A stretch of DNA of 6,604 nucleotides from an uncultured Parasphingopyxis sp. (GCA_905479515.1 CAJQMX010000337.1:1-6604), one strand, 5' to 3'. Positions 1-6,604 are shown, counted from the first letter of the stretch. Translations and numbers: made by a program. Notes: generated from the sequence alone by a model not told the origin.

Positions 1-2831
1 GAACGCTGTCTGACCTTGATCGTAGAATTATTCTGGAGGCGATTGACAGCTGTGATGCTGCGGGCTCTGTTGAGGCGTTTATAAGCAGTCTTGAAGACCG
101 AGGTATACCACATAAATTTTGGCTAGTTCATGGTGGAAAGCGATACCCAAGCAAAGCTATCGTTCATTGGTCGATGCGAAAACTTGGTATTGAGGCCAAC
201 GCGGGCGGGAGCGTTTGTAAATCTGCTCTAGAAGATCTGGGTTTTGTCGTTATCGATTGGCCAGCATTCCTGCGCGCTCGGGATAATTTTCTTAGGCAGA
301 TGCCAGAATTCACGAGTTTTCAGGTTAATCAAGGGGCATATTGGGAAGTAGAGCGACAATACAAAAATGAGTTAATCGATGAGGCGTGCTCTATTGTTGA
401 CGCTGAAGGAGATAATCGGTCAGTAGGGCAAAACTTGTTTCGCCTACTTGCGACCGGAGGAAACGGACGCCCCCTCAGTTGGCGGACTTTATCCGAGATC
501 GAAAATTCTCCTGAGGAACTTTCAGATCGATTCTATTCTGTGCTCGGCATCCTAGCAAGAAACGAAACGCACGGTGAGGAAGCAATTACCGCAACCGCTC
601 GCGAGCTTGAGGCGCTACGTGAGGCTGGTATCGCGGGAATGCGTCGAGGAGAGGTGCTTTCGATTCCGATCACAATTTGGGCAACTATACATCCTGACGA
701 AGCAAGTTGGTTCAAAATTGCTAAAATTGAGGAGATGGGAAAACGATTTTTCGGACGCAAGTTATTTGGACAAACCGAATTCCGCGAAGAAGATCTTGCC
801 GAATGGCTCCAGTTGATGCGCGTTCTTTTCAGTTTGTTAGACAGCGAATTTGGATGGCAACCTCTTGATTTGTTTGATGTGCAAGGCTTCGTTTGGGTCG
901 CGTTAGGTGGCAATGAACGAGGCGAGGAGTTTCTTCATCTTTATGACGCCAAAGGCATTCAATATGAGCCTATTATGCAGTCCAACCAAGAGACAGGCAA
1001 TATTGCTTACCGAATAAAAACTGGTTCGGATAACAAAACTGCGTCGTCGACTGAAACGCCAAGTCTCGAAGAGGTCGCAAAAGCTTTGTTAGTTGATAGA
1101 CGACCGGTCCGCATCGCAAAAGAGGGGGAAAGTCATGCGAATTATTTGACATTTCCCGGTAAATTGGTGCGGTGGGAAATGTCGCCAACGTTGGCTGCTG
1201 CTGTAGGTCTTTTAACTGAAGGGCCTGCAGAACTGGTAAAAATATCAAAAATAATTCCAGATGAAAGACGTAATATGAATCCGACCAACCTCATTCTTTA
1301 CGGCCCCCCGGGAACTGGGAAGACCTACAGCACTGCGCGCGAAGCTGTTCAGAAATGTGACGGAAGCGCAGATTATGCATCTGATAACGCAGGTCGAAAA
1401 GCATTGTTGGCGCGTTACAAAGAGTTGCGGGACGAGAAGCGCATAGCTTTCGTAACGTTCCACCAGAATTACGATTACGAGTCCTTTGTGGAGGGATTGC
1501 GGCCGGAAACTAGGGATGGGAGTGCCGGGTTTTCACTCGAACCCCAACCAGGAATTTTTAGGGAGATTTGCGCTCTTGCTGAACAGGCGATGGCGCATCC
1601 TACTTCGAGTGACGGCGTGAGCTTCGATTTTACTGGAAAACGATTTTGGAAAATGGGCCAGGGCGCTATCGGCACAGAAGATGACGTATATGACGATGCT
1701 TTGGCCCAGGGACACATAGCACTTGGCTATGGAGGGACAATTGATTGGAGCGAAGATCGTTTTGATGATTTCGAGGCAATCAAAACTGAATGGCTTGCAG
1801 CAAATCCGGAAGACCGGCGGCCCAGCAACTGGACACAAATGTGGCCATTCCGATCGGAGATGAAACAGGGAGATCTGGTAATCATTCCCTATGGCAACAC
1901 CGCCTTCCGCGCTATTGGAGAGATTCAGGGCGATTACCGCTTCGATCCAGATACGGATGGGTATTATCCACACCGTCGCGACGTGCGTTGGTTGCTCGAG
2001 TTGGATGAGCCTTTACCGCTCGACACAATAATAGATGGTAATTTCTCCATGCGGACCCTTTATTCAATTCCTGCTAAGCGTATAAACCACGTCGCGCTCG
2101 GCCGGCTGATTGGATCTAGTCGCCATGAAACTCCACAAGGCAGCGAGGTTAGCACGCCAGACCAGTTCGTGCTCATTATCGACGAGATCAACCGCGCCAA
2201 TATCTCGAAGGTATTCGGTGAATTGATCACTTTGATAGAGCCCGACAAGCGCCTTGGAATGGATGAAGCCCTAAAGGTGCAACTTCCCTATTCGCGCAAA
2301 TCCTTCGGAGTGCCCGCCAACCTCCACATTGTAGGCACGATGAATACGGCGGATAGGTCCATCGCATTGCTAGATACAGCACTGCGAAGGCGGTTTCGAT
2401 TTAAAGAGATGCCGCCGAAGCCTAATTTGCTTGTGGAAGTTGAAGGGATTAAATTGCCTGACGTTCTTTCAGCCATCAACCAGCGCATCGAATATCTGCT
2501 CGACCGGGACCACGCAATCGGCCATTCGTTCTTCATGGGAAAAGGCGGCGAAAGTCGAGCCGACATCGATGACACGATGCGGTTTAAGATCATCCCGCTG
2601 CTGCAGGAATATTTTTTCGATGACTGGAGCCGCATCCACGCCGTTTTAGGTGATGGGTTCGTAAGCTGCAGAAAAATCGATGCGCCGCCATTTCTAGCTG
2701 ATAAATACGCAGTCGATGAGCGTCTCAGCTGGTCAATCCTCGACCCCTTTACTGCCGATTGCTACGATAGGCTAGTTTCCGGCAAAGAGGTTACTAATAC
2801 GGAAACACATTCCGACGACCCCAGCGAATGA
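1..2831 (+). CDS. mcrB: McrB-like AAA+ NTPase of a type IV (modified-DNA) restriction system, 5'-partial, with an internal EVE-like domain
   Basis: Motor and recognition subunit of an McrBC-type restriction complex: in this family a nucleotide-driven ring binds modified DNA and activates the McrC nuclease. The frame is open from nt 3 (first full codon), giving 942 residues; the true start lies to the left. The ATG at 174 has no ribosome binding site, and the codons before it encode part of a domain. Numbering from nt 3, residues 1-86 resemble the ScoMcrA N-terminal head domain (GKRYPSKA at 45-52, LGF at 79-81). Residues about 100-300 form a middle domain (PEFTSF at 101, DVQGFVWV at 292-299). 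The AAA+ core has Walker A GPPGTGKT at 434-441, FHQNYDYESF near 486, Walker B IIDEINRAN around D727-E728, MNTADRS at 780-786 and LRRRFRF at 794-800. An EVE/PUA-like domain (about 540-700) interrupts the core. E. coli McrB is about half this length. The gene overlaps mcrC by 4 nt. The family call is firm; the modified base recognised is unknown. Confidence 0.93.
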   Translation, partial: TLSDLDRRIILEAIDSCDAAGSVEAFISSLEDRGIPHKFWLVHGGKRYPSKAIVHWSMRKLGIEANAGGSVCKSALEDLGFVVIDWPAFLRARDNFLRQMPEFTSFQVNQGAYWEVERQYKNELIDEACSIVDAEGDNRSVGQNLFRLLATGGNGRPLSWRTLSEIENSPEELSDRFYSVLGILARNETHGEEAITATARELEALREAGIAGMRRGEVLSIPITIWATIHPDEASWFKIAKIEEMGKRFFGRKLFGQTEFREEDLAEWLQLMRVLFSLLDSEFGWQPLDLFDVQGFVWVALGGNERGEEFLHLYDAKGIQYEPIMQSNQETGNIAYRIKTGSDNKTASSTETPSLEEVAKALLVDRRPVRIAKEGESHANYLTFPGKLVRWEMSPTLAAAVGLLTEGPAELVKISKIIPDERRNMNPTNLILYGPPGTGKTYSTAREAVQKCDGSADYASDNAGRKALLARYKELRDEKRIAFVTFHQNYDYESFVEGLRPETRDGSAGFSLEPQPGIFREICALAEQAMAHPTSSDGVSFDFTGKRFWKMGQGAIGTEDDVYDDALAQGHIALGYGGTIDWSEDRFDDFEAIKTEWLAANPEDRRPSNWTQMWPFRSEMKQGDLVIIPYGNTAFRAIGEIQGDYRFDPDTDGYYPHRRDVRWLLELDEPLPLDTIIDGNFSMRTLYSIPAKRINHVALGRLIGSSRHETPQGSEVSTPDQFVLIIDEINRANISKVFGELITLIEPDKRLGMDEALKVQLPYSRKSFGVPANLHIVGTMNTADRSIALLDTALRRRFRFKEMPPKPNLLVEVEGIKLPDVLSAINQRIEYLLDRDHAIGHSFFMGKGGESRADIDDTMRFKIIPLLQEYFFDDWSRIHAVLGDGFVSCRKIDAPPFLADKYAVDERLSWSILDPFTADCYDRLVSGKEVTNTETHSDDPSE
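1620..2105 (+). other. EVE/PUA-like domain inserted inside the AAA+ core of the McrB homologue
   Basis: This segment encodes residues about 540-700 of the McrB homologue (counted from nt 3) and lies between the post-Walker A motif FHQNYDYESF and Walker B. A normal McrB core has only a short connection there. Visible signatures are GKRFWKM (545-551), the strand GHIALGYGG (570-578), QMWPF (612-616), MKQGDLVIIPYGN, FRAIGEIQGDY (ending near 645) and HRRDVRWL (657-664). This pattern of a tryptophan near the start, a 'high-frequency, low-spacing' glycine-rich strand and a GDLVII/RAIGE strand pair is what I recognise from EVE-like (PUA superfamily) domains. In other proteins such domains bind modified bases in DNA or RNA. 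Binding of a modified base here is inferred from the fold family. The domain limits are approximate to about 10 residues at each end. Confidence 0.7.
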
Positions 2832-4201
2832 CGCATCTGACTGTTCATGAATGGAAAAGCGTAGAAGTGGGAGCGGGGGACAAACAGTTCACTCGCACGC
2901 AGGCTGATGCGCTCCATGCCGCTGCCGGTGCACATCCGCAAGCACATGAAGGCGGCACGAACATTCTGGTCTATGGCCGCGATCGACTGATTGCCCGGCA
3001 GATGGTCGGCATAGTTGCGGCAAGCGGACCAAAAGGAGGGTGCAGCCTTGAAATTTTGCCCAAAGTTGATTCTGGTTTGCCCGAACCGGACGACAAAGAA
3101 GCCGTAGAGCAGGAACGCAAAATGGTTCGCGCAAGGCTGGTTAGAATGCTTGATGTAGCTTTGGGTTTAAAACTTGAGTTTGGAAGTAGCGCAGCCATCG
3201 CGCGACAAAACGATACTCTGCTTGAAATCCTGATCCGTCATTTCTCGGATGCTTTGTTAGCAGAGGTCCGGCGCGGATTACCGCGGCAATATCTCCAACA
3301 CGAAGATGATTTACCGGCGCTGCGCGGACGGCTTGACGTGATGCGTCAGTTTACCCGCAACGCGGTGCGCCCGGACAGACTTGCCTGCCGTTATGATGAG
3401 CTGAGCTCGGATACCCCGTTAATGCGGATCATGGCAGCAGCAACCGTTTTTTTAAGGAAACACGCACGTGGTGCCGAAACACAGCGCAAGCTGGACGAAC
3501 TGCGCCATATTTTTGCGCATATCCCGCAGGTGCCGGTGGCACGTTTGCCGTGGAAAGCGGTGCGGATCGATCGCACCAATCGCCGGTGGGAAAGTTTATT
3601 TTCGCTGGCAAAGCTCCTACTACAGCGTGATTACCAGACGACGCACCACGGAGTGGCCGATCCGCAAGGGCTTACTTTATTGTTTCCAATGAATGATTTA
3701 TTTGAGAAATACGTAGCGGTCTTGCTGCGACGGGCGCTTTCCGGAACCGGGATTGATGTGCAGGAACAGGGTATAGGTGGACGTCTTAATTGCTTGGCAA
3801 CACGGCCGGATACGCGAGTTTCTCCTTTTCTAGGCGATGTATTTCTCACCAAACCGGACATTGTATTGCGCCGTGATGGTAAGGCGATTGCGATCATCGA
3901 TACTAAATGGAAGAATCTGGCCGCAGATCCTCTAGCGAAAAAGCACGGCATTTCTCAAGCTGATGTATATCAATTGATGGCATATGCGCGGCTTTATGAA
4001 TGTGACCAACTGATGCTTCTCTATCCTGCTATTCCCGGAACGGAATGCGGGGAGCGAACGTCGTTCGGCATGGCTGGAGGACACGAGCGATTATCAATCG
4101 CCACCGTCGATGTATCGCGCGACGAAACGCACATTGTAGACCAATTGCGCGAATTATGCGCTTCGAAAAGGATGTCAGGGGCATTGTTAACCACACTGTA
4201 A
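2828..4201 (+). CDS. mcrC: McrC family nuclease subunit of the McrBC restriction system
   Basis: Endonuclease partner of the upstream McrB homologue. In the E. coli system McrC binds the McrB hexamer, stimulates NTP hydrolysis and cleaves DNA. The protein has 457 residues, longer than E. coli McrC (about 350). The N-terminal half carries family landmarks: SLEILPK after a conserved GxxAA strand, LRGRLDV, and CRYDELSSDTPLMRI. The C-terminal half holds LFPMNDLFEKYV followed by a PD-(D/E)xK nuclease core: P-D344, then I-I-D358-T-K360, then DVYQLMAYA with Q382. The D, D, K spacing (14 and 2 residues) is close to that of the known E. coli McrC catalytic residues, so the nuclease appears intact. The ATG at 2828 is chosen because it overlaps the mcrB stop in an ATGA arrangement. 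No Shine-Dalgarno sequence precedes it, which suggests translational coupling. The gene ends with TAA, and no terminator hairpin with a T-run follows. Confidence 0.95.
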   Translation: MTHLTVHEWKSVEVGAGDKQFTRTQADALHAAAGAHPQAHEGGTNILVYGRDRLIARQMVGIVAASGPKGGCSLEILPKVDSGLPEPDDKEAVEQERKMVRARLVRMLDVALGLKLEFGSSAAIARQNDTLLEILIRHFSDALLAEVRRGLPRQYLQHEDDLPALRGRLDVMRQFTRNAVRPDRLACRYDELSSDTPLMRIMAAATVFLRKHARGAETQRKLDELRHIFAHIPQVPVARLPWKAVRIDRTNRRWESLFSLAKLLLQRDYQTTHHGVADPQGLTLLFPMNDLFEKYVAVLLRRALSGTGIDVQEQGIGGRLNCLATRPDTRVSPFLGDVFLTKPDIVLRRDGKAIAIIDTKWKNLAADPLAKKHGISQADVYQLMAYARLYECDQLMLLYPAIPGTECGERTSFGMAGGHERLSIATVDVSRDETHIVDQLRELCASKRMSGALLTTL

Positions 4202-4227
4202 AAGGCACAACAGCCGTCGTCGGGGGT

Positions 4228-4233
4228 AAAGGA
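4228..4233 (+). promoter_or_regulatory. Shine-Dalgarno site (AAAGGA) before an 11-codon frame
   Basis: AAAGGA is followed by an ATG at 4240, with 7 nt between the GG and the start codon. That is a near-ideal bacterial ribosome binding site. It is the clearest such site in the window on the plus strand; the mcrC start has none. It lies 27 bp after the mcrC stop codon, so it would be on the same transcript as mcrB and mcrC. Confidence 0.45.
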
Positions 4234-4239
4234 ATTTAA

Positions 4240-4275
4240 ATGACCGATCTGAAGCTAGACGCTGTGATGATCTAG
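4240..4275 (+). other. Very short open frame (11 codons plus stop) with a good ribosome binding site: possible gene remnant or leader peptide
   Basis: The frame reads MTDLKLDAVMI and then TAG. It starts 38 bp after the mcrC stop and has the AAAGGA site at the right distance. The peptide has no recognisable domain. The stop codon overlaps the left arm of an inverted repeat. Two readings are plausible: the first codons of a third operon gene that was cut away when the region was rearranged, or a small peptide or leader. A chance combination of a purine run and an ATG is also possible in 138 bp. I cannot show that it is expressed. Confidence 0.2.
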
Positions 4276-4310
4276 GCGACATTATGTCGCAAAAGAGCCA
4301 ATATCGCCTA
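4273..4310. repeat. Overlapping inverted repeats in the convergent intergenic region
   Basis: Two inverted repeats share sequence. The inner one, 4276-4290, is GCGACAT-T-ATGTCGC, a perfect 7 bp palindrome around one central base. As RNA it would fold as a 5 bp stem with a 5 nt loop. The outer one pairs TAGGCGA at 4273-4279 with TCGCCTA at 4304-4310 across 24 nt. Because the left arms overlap, the two foldings exclude each other. Neither is followed by a T-run on either strand, so this is not a standard intrinsic terminator. It could be a protein-binding palindrome, a Rho-independent element of weak type, or an mRNA 3'-end stabiliser for the converging transcripts. It is real as sequence symmetry; its function is unknown. 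Confidence 0.55.
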
Positions 4311-4339
4311 TATCGTGCTAATATATAGATGATAATACA

Positions 4340-6604
4340 TCAAATAGTGGCTGGTATGTTTATCGAGTTAGCGGTTTCAGGTTTGCCCTCGTCAGGGAAA
4401 ATGGCACTTCCTGGCGTCCAGAATTCAACATAGTCAAAATGATTCCCATAATAGGATCGAGAAAGCGTTGCTCTAACTTTTTCTCGAGTGACGGGATGCT
4501 CAACGGAAAAATCGTCTGGTCCCAGATTATTCATTTCGTATCCTGGTGGCAAAAGTTGATGATTATTTACGATGTGCTGTAAGTCTCCGAGCGAAAGCGC
4601 TGGAGTGCCCATTTCAGGCATATCGTCGAGCCCCATATCATCATCGATATCCACTGTTGGAGCTTCAGTTTGATCAATCGTATTGGCAACCATAGCATCC
4701 ACATCCACATGTCCACCAGCCAAAGCTATTGCACCGATTTCCTTGCTAATTGCAGATAGAATTGGCTGAAGCCCACCAACCATATCCTCAAACAAGCGTA
4801 TTCTGCTTGAAAGCGCTAGGTAAACCTCTGTTTCAACCGTATCTTGGTAATGGAGGTTTATGATGCGGATGTCTTCGAAACGCTGACCTAGTCGGTCGAT
4901 ACGTCCAATTCGCTGTTCAACCCTCATCGGGTTCCACGGCATATCGTAATTAATTAATGAACCGCAGAACTGGAAGTTGAGACCTTCAGCAGCAGCGTCA
5001 GTGCAGAGAAGAATATCTCCTTTGCCTTCCAAAAATCGCTTCTTAATTTCCGTCCGAGATACAATTTTCCAAGTGCCGTCAGGATTTCTTATTTCTCCTC
5101 CGCGACCTGAGAAACAAATGACTTCACGACCTGTTTGGTTAGCGAGCCAATCTCTAAGCCCATCCATTGTATCTGTGTATCCGGTGAATACCATCGTTTG
5201 GTCGTAGCCATCAGATTTTAGCAGATCGAGCTCGCGCTTCAGAGTGCGCGCTTTGGTGTCGATCGGTAGTTTTTCAACATCAGTGAGAATGTCTGAAATA
5301 GCAGCGCCTTCAAACAGCCTTCTTGCTTTAGCCTCAATTTCTTGAAGTTCAGCTTCATCTGTTTCGACGCCACTCTCTTCCAGATCGAACTGATCATCAA
5401 CTGGATTACGATCAAGCCTGCCCTGGAGACTATGGGAGAGAGCAGCAAAGCTCGATGACAATCGCTTGCGATATATCGTGAGGATGAATCCGATCGCGTT
5501 ACGCTGACTTTGGTCTGCTTGAGCGTAGGTTTCGCGAAGGAATTCTTCGGTTCGATTATAGATGTCGCGCTCCGCCGGTTCCATCTCGATGAACCGATCA
5601 ACAACGTTTCTCGTTGCAATCCTAGCAGCGAGACGGCCTTCTGCCTGATAGCGACGCAGAAGCGATCGAGTGTGCCGGGACATTAGGGCAGCAACGGGCG
5701 TCCAACGCTTCATAATGCGGACAGCCGCTTCTCGGTCGGCCGAACTAAGTCGCCGCCGCGGTATGGAGGCTTGGCCGCGCAAAGCTGCTAGAATCCGTTT
5801 TGGCTGAAGCCGCGATAGGGGTTGACCATTCGATCCACCAATCCGTCCAGCGTGTTCATCAGATATCCTGCCGTAAAATGCCTCGGTCGCTCGGAATAGA
5901 TTTGAACATTCTTCAAGGCGATCGACTGGTAAACTGGATTGACTGAGCGCATCGAAATAACGTTCATATGCCTTTGCATCCCACTCCGGTGGCATTCCAA
6001 GGAGCGACAATAGATCGTATAGCTCTAAAGCGTGGGTTTGTAGCGGTGTAGCTGACATCAAAATTAAACCGCGGGCGCGATCTTTCAATTCGCGTAGCAG
6101 TCGCATGAGCATGTTCGCCTCGACACGGTTTCCAGAGCGTTTGTTTCGTGCATGATGAGCTTCGTCTATAATGGCTAAATCCCAAGACTCTGCAGAAAGA
6201 AGTTCAGGCCTGCGATCTTTTCTCCGTGCCAAATGGCTCGACATAATTACAAACGGCTCGGCTGACCATTCCTCGCGAGATACGGGTGTTTTGATTGTTG
6301 TCTGACTTACCGCATCATATCTGCACATGCAGCTGCCATCGTAAATGGGCCAGTCCAGCGCAAATTTTTCACGAAGCTCTGCCTGCCATTGAGAGCAAAC
6401 ATTGGCGGGGGCTAAGATAATGGCGCGGTTTAAGTGCCCTGCCATCCATGACTGGCGAATGAAAAGACCTGCTTGGACGGTTTTTCCTAATCCCACCTCA
6501 TCGGCAATCAGCAATCTAGGTGAATGTTCAGTTCCTTCTCCATACATACGAAGGAAGGCCCGGCGCTGGTGTGGCCATGCTTCCATGGGGCTTGTCGCTT
6601 CTCC
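4340..6604 (-). CDS. SNF2-family DEAH helicase/translocase of a defence-island type (DrmD/RapA-like), 5'-partial
   Basis: ATP-dependent double-stranded DNA translocase of helicase superfamily 2. Counting from the ATG at 6586 (748 residues), the motifs in order are: PHQRRA at 5-10 (Q-like motif), ADEVGLGKT at 28-36 (Walker A), IILAPANVCSQW at 56-67 (Ia), DEAHH at 141-145 (II), MSATP at 177-181 (III), TMVFTGYTD (IV), LLCTDAAAEGLNF at 526-538 (V) and QRIGRIDRLGQ at 558-568 (VI, arginine fingers). A helical region of about 270 residues separates the two RecA lobes and includes MSRHTRSLLRRY and AIGFILTIYRKRLSSSF. An acidic stretch near 640-655 precedes a short C-terminal domain ending soon after FWTPGSAIFP. 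The frame stays open for six more codons to the window edge, and the Q-like motif sits almost at the ATG. An upstream start and N-terminal domain are therefore likely. I recall similar proteins as DrmD-type or PLD-linked helicases, but that subfamily call is tentative. Confidence 0.92.
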   Translation of the reverse strand, partial: GEATSPMEAWPHQRRAFLRMYGEGTEHSPRLLIADEVGLGKTVQAGLFIRQSWMAGHLNRAIILAPANVCSQWQAELREKFALDWPIYDGSCMCRYDAVSQTTIKTPVSREEWSAEPFVIMSSHLARRKDRRPELLSAESWDLAIIDEAHHARNKRSGNRVEANMLMRLLRELKDRARGLILMSATPLQTHALELYDLLSLLGMPPEWDAKAYERYFDALSQSSLPVDRLEECSNLFRATEAFYGRISDEHAGRIGGSNGQPLSRLQPKRILAALRGQASIPRRRLSSADREAAVRIMKRWTPVAALMSRHTRSLLRRYQAEGRLAARIATRNVVDRFIEMEPAERDIYNRTEEFLRETYAQADQSQRNAIGFILTIYRKRLSSSFAALSHSLQGRLDRNPVDDQFDLEESGVETDEAELQEIEAKARRLFEGAAISDILTDVEKLPIDTKARTLKRELDLLKSDGYDQTMVFTGYTDTMDGLRDWLANQTGREVICFSGRGGEIRNPDGTWKIVSRTEIKKRFLEGKGDILLCTDAAAEGLNFQFCGSLINYDMPWNPMRVEQRIGRIDRLGQRFEDIRIINLHYQDTVETEVYLALSSRIRLFEDMVGGLQPILSAISKEIGAIALAGGHVDVDAMVANTIDQTEAPTVDIDDDMGLDDMPEMGTPALSLGDLQHIVNNHQLLPPGYEMNNLGPDDFSVEHPVTREKVRATLSRSYYGNHFDYVEFWTPGSAIFPDEGKPETANSINIPATI

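Noticed and set aside
1533..1973. A 146-codon minus-strand frame opposite the EVE-like segment of mcrB
   Set aside because: The product is low in conserved motifs and rich in C, S and I, as expected for antisense reading. The plus-strand frame carries clear family motifs throughout this stretch.
4045..4239. A 64-codon plus-strand frame overlapping the end of mcrC
   Set aside because: It lies mostly inside mcrC in another frame, its product is rich in R and H with no recognisable domain, and no ribosome binding site precedes it. It is a shadow of mcrC.
4276..4310. Intrinsic transcription terminator between mcrC and the helicase gene
   Set aside because: The hairpins are short and neither strand has a T-run directly after the stem. 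I list the site only as an inverted repeat.
5239..5619. A 126-codon minus-strand frame overlapping the helicase gene
   Set aside because: It is a shifted frame inside the linker between the helicase lobes. The helicase frame there carries the conserved NAIGFILTIYRKRL signature without interruption, so no frameshift needs to be invoked.
4340..6604. A complete DISARM system
   Set aside because: Only a possible DrmD-like helicase is present. No DISARM methylase, drmA, drmB or drmC is in the window, and the gene that follows the helicase is mcrC on the other strand.
1..6604. CRISPR array, tRNA, rRNA, insertion sequence or integrase attachment site
   Set aside because: The window is almost fully occupied by three protein genes. 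I saw no spaced direct repeats, no tRNA-like cloverleaf, no transposase motifs and no terminal inverted repeats with target duplications.

Overview
The window is a fragment of a bacterial restriction/anti-phage defence region. It holds three protein-coding genes and almost no spare DNA. A McrB-type AAA+ motor gene and a McrC nuclease gene run left to right as a tightly coupled pair. A SNF2-family helicase gene runs right to left and meets mcrC tail to tail across 138 bp. Both outer genes are cut by the window edges: the mcrB-like frame is open to the left end and the helicase frame is open to the right end. No tRNA, rRNA, CRISPR array, transposase or integrase is visible. The source looks like a bacterium of middle GC content, possibly a proteobacterium from codon use and protein style. 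That is a weak inference, because accessory genes often differ from their host.

Layout. Bases 1-2831 (+) encode a large McrB homologue of at least 942 residues. From N to C it has a ScoMcrA-like head domain (partial), a helical middle domain, a linker, and the AAA+ core with intact Walker A, Walker B and the McrB-type MNTADRS motif. An EVE/PUA-like domain is inserted inside the AAA+ core. Bases 2828-4201 (+) encode McrC, with an N-terminal McrB-binding/stimulating region and a C-terminal PD-(D/E)xK nuclease. Its start codon overlaps the mcrB stop. Bases 4202-4339 are AT-rich towards the right and contain a well-placed ribosome binding site leading into an 11-codon frame, plus two overlapping inverted repeats. 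Bases 4340-6604 (-) encode the helicase, of at least 754 residues, with all the main SNF2 motifs.

How the genes may work together. By analogy with E. coli McrBC, the McrB homologue would form a nucleotide-driven ring that recognises modified DNA through its accessory domains. McrC would bind the ring, stimulate hydrolysis and cut the DNA. The helicase resembles SNF2 proteins of defence loci, including the DrmD type of DISARM as I remember it, but no other DISARM gene is in the window. Whether it cooperates with McrBC or is a neighbour in a defence island cannot be settled from this sequence. The most interesting points are the EVE-like insertion within the AAA+ motor, the McrBC/SNF2 pairing, and the possible gene remnant or leader peptide between them.
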